From NCBI GenBank assembly GCA_947501215.1, contig CANMUS010000001.1, forward strand, positions 496,001 to 560,000: a stretch of 64,000 nt of DNA, read 5' to 3'. Position numbers and translations under genes: made by a program. How positions within the stretch are numbered: position 1 is the stretch's first letter; every line of letters starts with the position of its first letter. The DNA comes from an uncultured Erythrobacter sp. (GTDB lineage: Bacteria; Pseudomonadota; Alphaproteobacteria; Sphingomonadales; Sphingomonadaceae). Positions 14,653 to 23,716 of this stretch are shown one piece after another. The notes beneath the pieces are model-generated. The model searched no databases. It was not told the DNA's origin and was given only the letters and a program-made list of their open reading frames with translations.

Positions 14653-17604
14653 TCACTCGGCGGCTTCTTTCGCCCTCTCCAGCATCGGTTGCAAATAACG
14701 TCCAGTGTAGCTTTCGGGCACAGCGGCGACCTCTTCGGGTGTGCCTTGGGCGACCACTTCGCCTCCTCGCACACCTCCCCCCGGACCGAGATCAAGAATG
14801 TGATCGGCTGTTTTTATCACGTCGAGATTGTGCTCGATCACGACGACCGAATTGCCCTGGTCCACCAGCCGGTGCAGCACTTCGAGGAGCTTGCGGACAT
14901 CCTCGAAATGGAGGCCCGTGGTCGGCTCGTCGAGGATGTAGAGCGTCTGCCCGGTGCTGCGCTTGCTGAGTTCCTTGGCGAGCTTCACGCGCTGCGCCTC
15001 GCCGCCGGACAGCGTGGTCGCCTGCTGGCCGACCTTGACGTAGCCGAGGCCGACCTCGTTCAGCATGTGCATCTTGTCGCGGATCGGGGGGACGGCCTTG
15101 AAGAAGCCTTCCGCGTCCTCGATCGTCATGTCGAGCACGTCGGCGATGGAGTGGCCCTTGAATTTCACCTCCAGCGTTTCGCGGTTGTAGCGCTTGCCGC
15201 CGCATTCCTCGCAGGTGACGTAGACGTCGGGCAGGAAGTGCATCTCGATCTTGATGAGGCCATCGCCCTGGCACGCCTCGCAGCGGCCGCCCTTGACGTT
15301 GAAGCTGAAGCGCCCCGGCTTGTAACCGCGCGCCTGCGCTTCGGGGAGGCCGGCGAACCAGTCGCGGATCTGGGTGAAGGCGCCGGTATAGGTCGCCGGG
15401 TTGGAGCGCGGGGTGCGGCCGATGGGCGACTGGTCGATCTCGATCACCTTGTCGCAATATTCGAGGCCGGTGACCTTGTCGTGCGCGCCCGCGACCACGC
15501 GAGCGCCGTTCAGTTGGCGTGCGGCGGAGGCGTAGAGCGTGTCGATGGTGAAGGACGACTTGCCGCTGCCCGAGACGCCGGTGATGCAGGTGAAGGTGCC
15601 GAGCGGGATGGAAGCGGTGACGTCGTTCAAGTTGTTCGCCCGCGCGCCGTGGACGGTGAGCTCGTGCCCGTTGCCCTTGCGGCGAGTGCTCGGGACGGCA
15701 ATCTCGCGCCGCCCGGTGAGATAGGCCGCGGTGAGCGACTTCTTCGACTTGAGCACCTGTTTCAGCGTGCCCTGCGCCACCACCTCGCCGCCATGCACGC
15801 CCGCGCCGGGGCCGAGATCGACCACATGGTCGGCGGTGCGGATAGCGTCCTCGTCATGCTCGACCACGATCACCGTATTGCCGAGATCGCGCAGGCGCTT
15901 GAGAGTCTCGAGCAGCCGGTCGTTGTCGCGCTGGTGGAGGCCGATGCTGGGCTCGTCGAGCACGTAGAGGACGCCCGAAAGGCCTGAGCCGATCTGGCTG
16001 GCGAGGCGAATACGCTGGCTTTCGCCGCCGGAGAGCGTGCCGCTGGTGCGGTCGAGGTTGAGGTAGTCGAGCCCGACGTTGTCGAGGAACCCCAGCCGCT
16101 CGTTGATCTCCTTCAGGATGGCCTTGGCGATCTGCTGCTGCGTATCGTTGAGCGCATCGGGGAGCTTGAGGAAATAGTCCTTCGCATCGGCCACGCTCAT
16201 CTTGGTGGGGGTGGCAATGTCGGTGCCGGCGATCTTCACCGCCAGCGCCTTCTCGTTGAGGCGCTTGCCGTGGCAGGTCTCGCACGGTTGCGCGGTCTGG
16301 AACTTGGCCAGCTCCTCGCGCATCCACGCGCTTTCGGTCTGCAGCATACGGCGGTTGAGGTTGCCGATCACGCCTTCGAACGGCTTCTTCACCGTGTACT
16401 GCTTGCGCCCGTCCTTGAAGGTGAGCGGGATGGCGCGGCCCTTGGTGCCGTAGAGGATGATGTCGCGGATTTCCTTGTCGAATTCCTCCCACGGGGTGGT
16501 GAGATCGAACTCGTATTCCTTCGCGAGGCTGGCGAGCACCTGCATGTAATATGGGCTCGGCGGGTTGGACTTGGCCCAGGGCACCACCGCGCCCTTCTTC
16601 AGGCTTAGCGCCTCGTTGGGCACGACCAGCTGCGGGTCGAACAGCTGCTTCTCGCCGATGCCGTCGCAGGTCGGGCAGGCCCCCTGCGGCGCGTTGAAGG
16701 AGAACAGGCGCGGCTCGACTTCCTCGATGGTGAAGCCGGAGACAGGACAGGAGAAGCGTTCGGAGAAGACAATGCGATTGTCGGGTAACCCCGCCCCTTT
16801 CATCGCGCCGCCCTTCCCGGCATCCGGACCGATGGTCGCGGGGCGCACGTCCTGCCGCTCCGCCAGCGCCTCAGCCACGGTCGTGTCGGCGAGATCGACA
16901 TAGGCCAGCCCGTCCGCCAGCTTCAGCGCCGTCTCGAAACTGTCCGCCAGGCGCGTCTCCAGCCCCGCCTTCACCGCGAGGCGGTCGACCACCACTTCGA
17001 TGTCGTGCTTGAACTTCTTGTCGAGCGCGGGCGCGTCCTCGATCGCATACATCTCGCCGTCGATGCGCACGCGGGTGAAGCCGGCCTTCTGCCACTCGGC
17101 CAGTTCCTTCCGGTATTCGCCCTTGCGCCCGCGCACCACCGGCGCGAGCAGGTAGAGCCTCGTCCCCTCGGGCAGCGCCATCACCCGGTCTACCATGTTG
17201 GACACCGTCTGCGCCTCGATCGGCAGGCCGGTGGCGGGCGAGTACGGCACCCCCACCCTCGCCCACAGCAGGCGCATGTAGTCGTAGATCTCGGTCACCG
17301 TCGCCACGGTACTGCGCGGATTGCGGCTGGTGGTCTTCTGCTCAATCGAGATTGCAGGAGAGAGCCCGTCGATATGCTCGACATCGGGCTTCTGCATCAT
17401 CTCGAGGAACTGGCGCGCATAGGCGCTCAAGCTCTCGACATAGCGCCGCTGACCCTCGGCATAGATCGTGTCGAACGCCAGGCTCGACTTGCCCGAGCCG
17501 GACAAGCCGGTGATCACGATCAGGCTATCGCGCGGCAAGTCGATATCGACGCCCTTGAGATTGTGTTCACGAGCGCCGCGGACGGAAATTTTGGTGAGTG
17601 CCAT
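14653..17604 (-). CDS. uvrA: excinuclease ABC subunit A
   Basis: A 983-residue ABC-type ATPase of nucleotide excision repair that scans DNA with UvrB for bulky lesions. ATG 17604 ([20 protein letters not shown]) matches the family start, and the frame upstream does not. It has Walker A motifs [14 protein letters not shown] near residue 33 and [16 protein letters not shown] in the second half, zinc-finger cysteines [10 protein letters not shown] and [18 protein letters not shown], and two LSGGE signatures. It ends ERAKEAAE. A LexA box lies 11 bp upstream, and three decayed copies of its 3' end follow. Confidence 0.97.
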   Translation of the reverse strand: MALTKISVRGAREHNLKGVDIDLPRDSLIVITGLSGSGKSSLAFDTIYAEGQRRYVESLSAYARQFLEMMQKPDVEHIDGLSPAISIEQKTTSRNPRSTVATVTEIYDYMRLLWARVGVPYSPATGLPIEAQTVSNMVDRVMALPEGTRLYLLAPVVRGRKGEYRKELAEWQKAGFTRVRIDGEMYAIEDAPALDKKFKHDIEVVVDRLAVKAGLETRLADSFETALKLADGLAYVDLADTTVAEALAERQDVRPATIGPDAGKGGAMKGAGLPDNRIVFSERFSCPVSGFTIEEVEPRLFSFNAPQGACPTCDGIGEKQLFDPQLVVPNEALSLKKGAVVPWAKSNPPSPYYMQVLASLAKEYEFDLTTPWEEFDKEIRDIILYGTKGRAIPLTFKDGRKQYTVKKPFEGVIGNLNRRMLQTESAWMREELAKFQTAQPCETCHGKRLNEKALAVKIAGTDIATPTKMSVADAKDYFLKLPDALNDTQQQIAKAILKEINERLGFLDNVGLDYLNLDRTSGTLSGGESQRIRLASQIGSGLSGVLYVLDEPSIGLHQRDNDRLLETLKRLRDLGNTVIVVEHDEDAIRTADHVVDLGPGAGVHGGEVVAQGTLKQVLKSKKSLTAAYLTGRREIAVPSTRRKGNGHELTVHGARANNLNDVTASIPLGTFTCITGVSGSGKSSFTIDTLYASAARQLNGARVVAGAHDKVTGLEYCDKVIEIDQSPIGRTPRSNPATYTGAFTQIRDWFAGLPEAQARGYKPGRFSFNVKGGRCEACQGDGLIKIEMHFLPDVYVTCEECGGKRYNRETLEVKFKGHSIADVLDMTIEDAEGFFKAVPPIRDKMHMLNEVGLGYVKVGQQATTLSGGEAQRVKLAKELSKRSTGQTLYILDEPTTGLHFEDVRKLLEVLHRLVDQGNSVVVIEHNLDVIKTADHILDLGPGGGVRGGEVVAQGTPEEVAAVPESYTGRYLQPMLERAKEAAE

Positions 17605-17614
17605 GAAGCAAAGT

Positions 17615-17629
17615 GTTCCGCAGATGTTC
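17615..17629 (-). promoter_or_regulatory. LexA-binding SOS box of uvrA
   Basis: GTTC-N7-GTTC (GTTC at 17615-17618 and 17626-17629) is the alphaproteobacterial LexA consensus. It lies 11 bp before the uvrA start, consistent with SOS induction. The rest of the 326-nt gap to the RTX gene shows nothing else that I can assign. Confidence 0.75.
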
Positions 17630-17930
17630 CAATAAATCAAGCTGGCGCGCAGCCAGTTGAAAAATTCTATGTCTTTTGGTCATGCCGGATGTGGGGCCTT
17701 TATGACGCTGCACAAGGTCGCAGGACGCGTTTCGATCCCACCGCTGTCGCCCAAGTCTCCAAACCTACCTATTCTCCGAATTCCGGTATGCGCGTATCCG
17801 CTGATATAAACATGCTCACGAATTAGGTTGCTCCCTCCCATTCGAAAATCGGGGCAACTCGGGTGAGTTGCCGTTGATTTGGGCAGTAGAAAAAGGCATT
17901 GGGTCTTCAAATTAAGGAAGGGGTCGAGTT

Positions 17931-20627
17931 TTGGGTGTAACAGTAGTAAATCCGGACAATTCTTTCGTTGCGACGGAAGAGGACGATAGCGTCACATTTA
18001 ATAACAACCACAACGGAGCTAGCCGCATCGATGCGTTGGGCGGCGTGGATACGCTGATCGTAGATCATCGCACCCAGGGCCGCTCTATTATAGAGGCTGC
18101 GCAACTGAGTGGCGGCTCTTTCAACGGGACCGCAAAGACGTCCTCCGGCTACACAACCACGTTTTTTTCCAATTTCGAAATTCTGGATTTCACTGGATCG
18201 AATGTGGATGACCGGCATCTGTTAAGGCTGCAAGATTTTGCACTGGAACGGTCCATTAAGTTCGATGGGTGGGATGGGATCGACTTGTTGACCCTCGCTT
18301 TCGGCGCGACGTCCGGTGACTGGACATTCGATGCTAGCGGGGCAACAATCTTCAGCAGCGTCGGCTCCTTCTCGAACTACGAGCAGTTCAGGCTCTATGG
18401 GGGAAGCGGAAACGACTCTATTACCAGTGGCGACCTCGACGACGAACTTCGGGGTGGCGGAGGTACAAATATCCTAAAGGCGGGAGCAGGCGATGATACC
18501 GTCCGATCCGAATCAACCACCGACTACGCGGATGGCGGCAGCGGGACCGACTATTGGGAGGCGGTTTTCGGCGCTCCAGCGTTTGGTACTCAGGTGGCGA
18601 TCGGTCTCGAAGTATTCGTGGATGGTGCGCTCGCAGCTACTAATTTCGAGAGTTATCGCGTCACCACAGGTATAGGTGACGATACCATAACTGTTTCTAC
18701 CACGAACGCGGTTGCCGCCAGGGGCGGTCGCGGGATGGATACGATTGTCGCCCAGTATTCGGACGATACCGACGCAATTTATTTCCGTGCTTATATTACT
18801 CACACGGGATCGATCTCAGGCTCGGTGGGCGAGACCGGTGCTAACTACTGGTTAGCCTTTGATGAGATGGAAGAAGTAGCGTTCCTGGGGGGTTCGGGTG
18901 ACGACTTCTTCAAGCTTGAATATGGCATGACCGGAGATGCAATAAGCATGATCGATGGTGGAGCAGGAAACGATCATCTTGAGTTCGACCTGCGAGGCTT
19001 GAGTGGTGATACGCGATTTATCGTCAATGCGGACGGCTTCGTCGACAGTAATCGTGGCAGTTTCTCGCAAATCGAGACGTTTCGTTTCGAAATGGGAGAC
19101 GGCGACGATCTTGTGGCCACCGGAGATGGCGCCGATTATGTAGACGGGAATGGTGGTGCCGACGACATTTCAGGCGGGAATGGCGATGATGTCCTCTTCG
19201 GAGGAGCGCAATCGGACATACTCCGCGGCGGAGCTGGAAACGACAGTCTGACCGGCACTACCGGTTACGTTGAGACGGACGACGCAAACCAGCTATTCGG
19301 GGATGAAGGAGATGATGTCCTTTACGCGGGATTGGGCAACGACCTACTTGATGGTGGGGAGGGTCGCGATACCGTCGACTATACGTATTTTCGCGTTGGT
19401 GTGAGCGTTTCCCTGGCGGAGCCAAACGCCTTGCAAGAAGTTGCGACAGACGTATTTCATCGCCTGACCGATATCGAACATTTGAGGGGTTCGCACGCAT
19501 CTGACAACCTCACAGGCTCCGGCGCCGCGAATGTCATCGAAGGAAGATACGGCAACGATCGCATCTTCGGCCTCTACGGCGCGGATCGTCTCTTCGGGGG
19601 TGATGGCAACGACGAACTGATCGGAGGGATAGGCTACGACTGGCTCGAAGGCGGCGACGGAGCGGACCGGCTTTTCGGCAACAATGGCAACGACACCATG
19701 CTTGGCGGAGTCGGCAACGACCTCATCCGGGGCAATTACGGCCACGATACGATCGACGGCGGTGACGGCGACGACGACATCGACGGCGGTGTCGGTATGG
19801 ACACGATCGACGGCGGTCTCGGCAACGACACGATCAACGGCGGAACCGGCATCGACACGATCTATGGCGGCGATGGCGACGACATCATCACCGGCGCGGC
19901 GGGCGATGACACGATCGACGGCGGCAATGGCTATGACCGGATCGACGGCGGAGTCGGTATGGATACGATCCGCGGCGGCGAAGGGCGCGACACGATCTCC
20001 GGCGCAGGCGGCGACGACTATATCGACGGTGGCTCCTGGGCGGATGTCCTTTTTGGCGATGCCGGTGCCGATCTTCTGTACGGCGGGACGGGGAACGATA
20101 GCCTCGATGGCGGCAGCGGAGCTGACGACCTGTTCGGCGAAGGCGGGAACGATACCCTCACCGGCGGCTTCGGCGTCGATACGCTGACCGGTGGGACGGG
20201 CGGCGATACGTTCGTCTTCGCCTCGCTCGGCCACAGCAGCTCCAGCGCCGGTGCGGCCGACACGATCACCGACTTCTCCAAGGCGCAGGGCGACATCATC
20301 GACCTGTCGGCAATCGATGCCAATGCCAATGTCGGCGGCAACCAAGGCTTCGCCTTCGTCGGCCAGGCCGCCTTCAGCGGTACGGCGGGCGAGCTGCGCT
20401 ACGAATACGATGGCGGCGGCGATACTCTGCTACTGCTCGACGTCGACGGAGACGGATCGTCCGACATGACCGTCCGCCTGACCGGCGAGATCGCGCTCAC
20501 CGGCGCGCAGTTCGGCGGGCTTGCGGCGGCCGACCTGCCCGATGCCAAGAGCGCAGGTGACATGGCTCCGGCATTGGTGGGCGGCTTCGAGGCACACACC
20601 ATCGGCGGTGCGGATTTCTTCTACTGA
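17931..20627 (+). CDS. RTX (haemolysin-type calcium-binding repeat) secreted protein
   Basis: An 898-residue acidic protein with no Sec signal, as expected for type I secretion. The start is TTG 17931 with AAGGAAGGGG 8 nt upstream. Residues about 1-390 form repetitive beta-rich segments with scattered GGAGND-like units. Residues about 390-760 hold a dense run of Ca-binding nonapeptides of the GGxGxDxUx type (for example GGDGDDDIDGGVGMDTIDGG). The last 140 residues (DTFVFASLG, ITDFSKAQGDIIDLSAID) match the serralysin/M10 C-terminal secretion domain. No protease HExxH motif is present, so it is more likely a surface-layer or adhesion protein. No T1SS genes are nearby. Confidence 0.85.
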   Translation: MGVTVVNPDNSFVATEEDDSVTFNNNHNGASRIDALGGVDTLIVDHRTQGRSIIEAAQLSGGSFNGTAKTSSGYTTTFFSNFEILDFTGSNVDDRHLLRLQDFALERSIKFDGWDGIDLLTLAFGATSGDWTFDASGATIFSSVGSFSNYEQFRLYGGSGNDSITSGDLDDELRGGGGTNILKAGAGDDTVRSESTTDYADGGSGTDYWEAVFGAPAFGTQVAIGLEVFVDGALAATNFESYRVTTGIGDDTITVSTTNAVAARGGRGMDTIVAQYSDDTDAIYFRAYITHTGSISGSVGETGANYWLAFDEMEEVAFLGGSGDDFFKLEYGMTGDAISMIDGGAGNDHLEFDLRGLSGDTRFIVNADGFVDSNRGSFSQIETFRFEMGDGDDLVATGDGADYVDGNGGADDISGGNGDDVLFGGAQSDILRGGAGNDSLTGTTGYVETDDANQLFGDEGDDVLYAGLGNDLLDGGEGRDTVDYTYFRVGVSVSLAEPNALQEVATDVFHRLTDIEHLRGSHASDNLTGSGAANVIEGRYGNDRIFGLYGADRLFGGDGNDELIGGIGYDWLEGGDGADRLFGNNGNDTMLGGVGNDLIRGNYGHDTIDGGDGDDDIDGGVGMDTIDGGLGNDTINGGTGIDTIYGGDGDDIITGAAGDDTIDGGNGYDRIDGGVGMDTIRGGEGRDTISGAGGDDYIDGGSWADVLFGDAGADLLYGGTGNDSLDGGSGADDLFGEGGNDTLTGGFGVDTLTGGTGGDTFVFASLGHSSSSAGAADTITDFSKAQGDIIDLSAIDANANVGGNQGFAFVGQAAFSGTAGELRYEYDGGGDTLLLLDVDGDGSSDMTVRLTGEIALTGAQFGGLAAADLPDAKSAGDMAPALVGGFEAHTIGGADFFY

Positions 20628-20656
20628 TCGCGCCGCCAAGCATCAAAGCGACATGC

Positions 20657-20694
20657 GGGCCCGGCCACCAACAGGTGGTTCGGGCCTTGCTTTA
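20657..20694 (+). terminator. terminator of the RTX gene
   Basis: GGCCCGGCCACC (20658-20669) pairs with GGTGGTTCGGGCC (20674-20686) across AACA with one bulge, followed by TTGCTTTAT, 30 nt after the stop. Confidence 0.7.
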
Positions 20695-20774
20695 TCGAGA
20701 AGACTCGACAGTCGCATGGCTCGGGGGCGGAGCACCTCGTTGATACGCTGTCGATTACGCGGTAACGCTTTCGA

Positions 20775-21845
20775 ATGGGGGTCACTGCAGAACAGCTTGC
20801 ACGACGCTGCGAAGCGGCGGGTTTCGGCGAATATTGCTGCCAGGATCTCCTCCGCGACATCGCCGAATGGGTCGGCGGATCCAAGGCCATGCTACTTGGC
20901 ATGCCGGGCGGTGGACCCTATCGCCGCTCGCTCGACTGGAACCACGACCGAGTGGCTATCGAGCGCTATAATTCGCACTATAACCGGTTCGATCCTCGGA
21001 GCGGCCTTTCTTTGCTTACGCCGGTCCACCAGTCGCAGCTCGGTCAGCAATATGTCCGCAACGAGAATATCGAGCACACCGAATATTTCGAAGCAATCAA
21101 TCGTTTCGGCGATGTGCGCGACAGCGTGCACGGCATCATCGGCGACGATGCGGAATTCGGGCGCCAGTCGATCAGCGTACAGCGCGGCTTCGGCGAAGCC
21201 TATTTCGAACTGGCCGAAGCCGACCGGCTGAGCGCCCTGCTCCCGATCCTGGAGAAAGCGCTGCGCAATTCGTTGCGGGCCGCGCGCTTGCTCAGCGCAC
21301 ATCGCGATCCGGGTGATTTCGCCTATCTCGTCGTCGATCGCGGGCTGGCGCTCAGATATGCCGACCATGGCGGATGCGACAGCGGGACCCTGGGTGGAGC
21401 GGCCCTGTTCATCGCTCGCGACCGGCTGGCCGGTATGGACTGCGCGACTCTCGCCGTGGTCGAGTCAGCGGTTGCCAAGGCGCTGGAAGGAGAGACCTTG
21501 TCGTTTCGGTTGGGCGGTGCGTCCATAGAGGTCTCACCCCTGCCCTCCCCCTTGCAGTGGATGGGATCGGACAGCGTGTTCCTGTCGATAGCCCGGGCGC
21601 GCGATGCCATCACGTCGCGCGCAAAGCTGTTTGCGGCGTTCCACAATTTCACCGAGCGCGAGACCGCCATCCTCGAAGTCCTCATGCGCGAGACCGATAT
21701 GCGCCGCGCCGGGCAAGCCATCGGTATCAGCTACGAAACCCTGCGCTGGCATGTGAAAAACATGTGCCACAAAGCGCATCAAGCCCGCCGCGAAAGCCTG
21801 ATCATCGCAGCGCTGAGCGGCGATTTCGGAGCCGCTGGCGGCTGA
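20775..21845 (+). CDS. LuxR-family transcriptional regulator
   Basis: A 356-residue protein. The C-terminal 60 residues form a LuxR-type helix-turn-helix: FTERETAILEVLMRETDMRR, AGQAIGISYETLRWHVKNMC. The N-terminal 270 residues are not a recognised autoinducer-binding or receiver domain; the pattern (LDWNHDRVAIERYNSHYNRF, FDPRSGLSLL) resembles PAS/GAF-like sensor regions of sphingomonad LuxR proteins. It lies 147 nt behind the RTX gene, beyond that gene's terminator, so it has its own promoter. Control of the RTX gene is possible but not shown. Confidence 0.8.
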   Translation: MGVTAEQLARRCEAAGFGEYCCQDLLRDIAEWVGGSKAMLLGMPGGGPYRRSLDWNHDRVAIERYNSHYNRFDPRSGLSLLTPVHQSQLGQQYVRNENIEHTEYFEAINRFGDVRDSVHGIIGDDAEFGRQSISVQRGFGEAYFELAEADRLSALLPILEKALRNSLRAARLLSAHRDPGDFAYLVVDRGLALRYADHGGCDSGTLGGAALFIARDRLAGMDCATLAVVESAVAKALEGETLSFRLGGASIEVSPLPSPLQWMGSDSVFLSIARARDAITSRAKLFAAFHNFTERETAILEVLMRETDMRRAGQAIGISYETLRWHVKNMCHKAHQARRESLIIAALSGDFGAAGG

Positions 21846-21880
21846 GAACCCTAGTAAGTCGTAAATTCATTCTGTCAGAT

Positions 21881-21897
21881 AACGTTCGAAGAACGTT
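21881..21897. promoter_or_regulatory. 17-bp palindrome after the LuxR-type gene
   Basis: AACGTTC (21881-21887) is the perfect inverted partner of GAACGTT (21891-21897), with GAA between. It could be an operator for the adjacent regulator or the stem of a weak terminator; no T run follows. The rest of the 231-nt gap to the lysozyme gene shows no gene. Confidence 0.35.
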
Positions 21898-22076
21898 GGA
21901 GCAGGCCGCCCCCCCCCGACCGTGCTGCATAAACGACGAAGTGGGGACCAAATCCTGTCCTTCGTCCGTTCTGTAATCAAAGACATAGCGTTCGAGGGCC
22001 TAGGGGTTCCGAGCTCGCGGGGCATCAGGTCAACGGGGCGCGCTGATAAGCAGTTACGGAAAGCAGTACTCGCCCT

Positions 22077-22967
22077 ATGGCCGAGAAACAGGAGAATATT
22101 ACGCCGCGCCCAGCCCAATCGGAGCGCCTTAAAGCTCTGCTGGCGGACCTCGGTCGTCCGCTCGAGCCGGGAGATTGGGAACGAAAGCAAGCATCTGGTG
22201 ACGATACACAATCGCGCAACCCGATCAAACGTCTTGTCAAGGCCAGGCGTCATCGTAAGGACCTGAAACAGGCACGACGGGCGGCTCAGAAAGCATTCGG
22301 GGTAAAACCGCGGCATTCCACGCGCCGTCAGGCCACCATAATGCTCACCGCTGGCGCGCTCGGCCTCACTGCATTTACCGGACCGCAATTACCGAAAACC
22401 AACAAGGGACAGCCGATCGCGGCCACCTCACTGGTCGTCGACGCCGCAGAAACGCGCAAGCCCGCTGCGCTGCTGAAAGCGAGTGACAACTTCAAACAAG
22501 CTCTAATTCAGGAAGAAGGCGTCCGCTACACCGTTTATCGGGACGTAGCCGGGTATCCCACTGTCGGGGTCGGCCATCTCGTCGAACCGGAAGACAACCT
22601 CCGTGTCGGCGATACTATCAGCGAAGACCGCGCGATGGCATTTCTGACCGCAGACCTCGCAGAGGCAGAGCGCGGCGTGCGCCAGCTCGTCGGTGCACTC
22701 CCGCTCTATCAGCACGAATTCGATGCCCTCGTGGATCTCGTCTACAACGTCGGCATCGGCAATGTCTCTCCGGAACAAAGCCCGAGACTGAACGCGGCGA
22801 TCGATGCGGGAGACTATGACGAGGTAGCTTCGCAGCTCGACTACACCCATGCTGGTGGCGCTGTCGCGAGGGGGCTGCAGTTCCGGTCCGAACGGCGTGC
22901 TGCGATCTTCGCCGAAGCCGAATATGAGGACCCGCGCGAGACTGGCACTGCCAGCCAGAACGCCTGA
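22077..22967 (+). CDS. membrane-anchored phage-type lysozyme (GH24)
   Basis: A 296-residue protein. Residues 1-80 are basic and charged, residues 86-102 (ATIMLTAGALGLTAFTG) form one membrane-spanning segment, and residues 138-285 form a T4-type muramidase domain. The catalytic triad spacing is kept: Glu147 (QEEGVRYTVYRD), Asp156 and Thr162 (GYPTVGVGH), the same 9 and 15 residue offsets as Glu11-Asp20-Thr26 of T4 lysozyme. It would cleave the MurNAc-GlcNAc bond of peptidoglycan from the periplasmic side. No holin or phage genes are near, so it appears domesticated. Confidence 0.85.
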   Translation: MAEKQENITPRPAQSERLKALLADLGRPLEPGDWERKQASGDDTQSRNPIKRLVKARRHRKDLKQARRAAQKAFGVKPRHSTRRQATIMLTAGALGLTAFTGPQLPKTNKGQPIAATSLVVDAAETRKPAALLKASDNFKQALIQEEGVRYTVYRDVAGYPTVGVGHLVEPEDNLRVGDTISEDRAMAFLTADLAEAERGVRQLVGALPLYQHEFDALVDLVYNVGIGNVSPEQSPRLNAAIDAGDYDEVASQLDYTHAGGAVARGLQFRSERRAAIFAEAEYEDPRETGTASQNA

Positions 22968-23005
22968 CATTTCGTAATCGGGAGCGCGTTATGTAAGGGC
23001 GAGGT

Positions 23006-23551
23006 ATGACCCACCGTCTGTTCATCGCATTGCGCCCTCCGCCTCCTGTTCGCGACCGACTGATCGACAGTATGGAGAGAGTGACAGGCGCGCGCTGGCA
23101 GGATGACGACCAGTTGCACCTCACTTTGCGGTATGTCGGAGAGGTCGACAGGCACCGCGCAAACGATCTTGCCGAAGCGCTCGGCGACTTGCGCATGCCG
23201 TCTTTCGAAATCGAGCTGGTCGGTACGGGCGTTTTCGAACGCAAGGGCAAACCGCACCTGCTCTGGGCTGGTGTCGAGCCGAACGAGGCACTCCGGCGTC
23301 TGCAGAAGAAGATCGAACGCATTTGCCAGAGCGTGAGGATCGAGCCCGAACACCGCAAGTTCATGCCTCACGTCACCCTGGCGCGGCTCAATTCGTCCAG
23401 CGGCCCGGTCGGCAGCTTCCTCGCCGACACTGCGACCACCCGTTTCGGTAGCTGGCAAGCGAGCTCCTTCGGTCTGTTCGAGAGCCACTTGCGCGAGCAA
23501 GGATCGCTCTACACCGAAGTTGTCGATTATCCGCTCGGCGCGGTAGCCTGA
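23006..23551 (+). CDS. thpR: RNA 2',3'-cyclic 3'-phosphodiesterase
   Basis: A 181-residue two-histidine (2H) phosphoesterase of the LigT/ThpR family. The two catalytic HxTx motifs are HLTL at residues 38-41 and HVTL at residues 122-125. The N-terminus RLFIALRPPPPVRDRL and the GVFERKGKPHLLWAGV strand are typical. It opens RNA 2',3'-cyclic phosphates to 2'-phosphates; the in vivo role is unclear. It stands alone, 38 nt after the lysozyme gene. Confidence 0.92.
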   Translation: MTHRLFIALRPPPPVRDRLIDSMERVTGARWQDDDQLHLTLRYVGEVDRHRANDLAEALGDLRMPSFEIELVGTGVFERKGKPHLLWAGVEPNEALRRLQKKIERICQSVRIEPEHRKFMPHVTLARLNSSSGPVGSFLADTATTRFGSWQASSFGLFESHLREQGSLYTEVVDYPLGAVA

Positions 23552-23716
23552 GCCATTCAGGAACCCGCAAGGCCCGATGCCGTTCGATAAAGCGTGCACA
23601 AGCGCCGACCGGCGACATGCGTTCGCTTGCTCCAAGCCACGCAATCCGGTCCAAGCGCGTATCGCAATTCTATCTATCCGGTCAGGCATAACCCTGCCCG
23701 GTCCAAGGGAGATACT

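Noticed and set aside
18950..20200. The repetitive stretch as a DNA-level tandem repeat or CRISPR-like array
   Set aside because: The periodicity is that of Ca-binding nonapeptides in the RTX frame; units vary at nucleotide level and there are no spacers.
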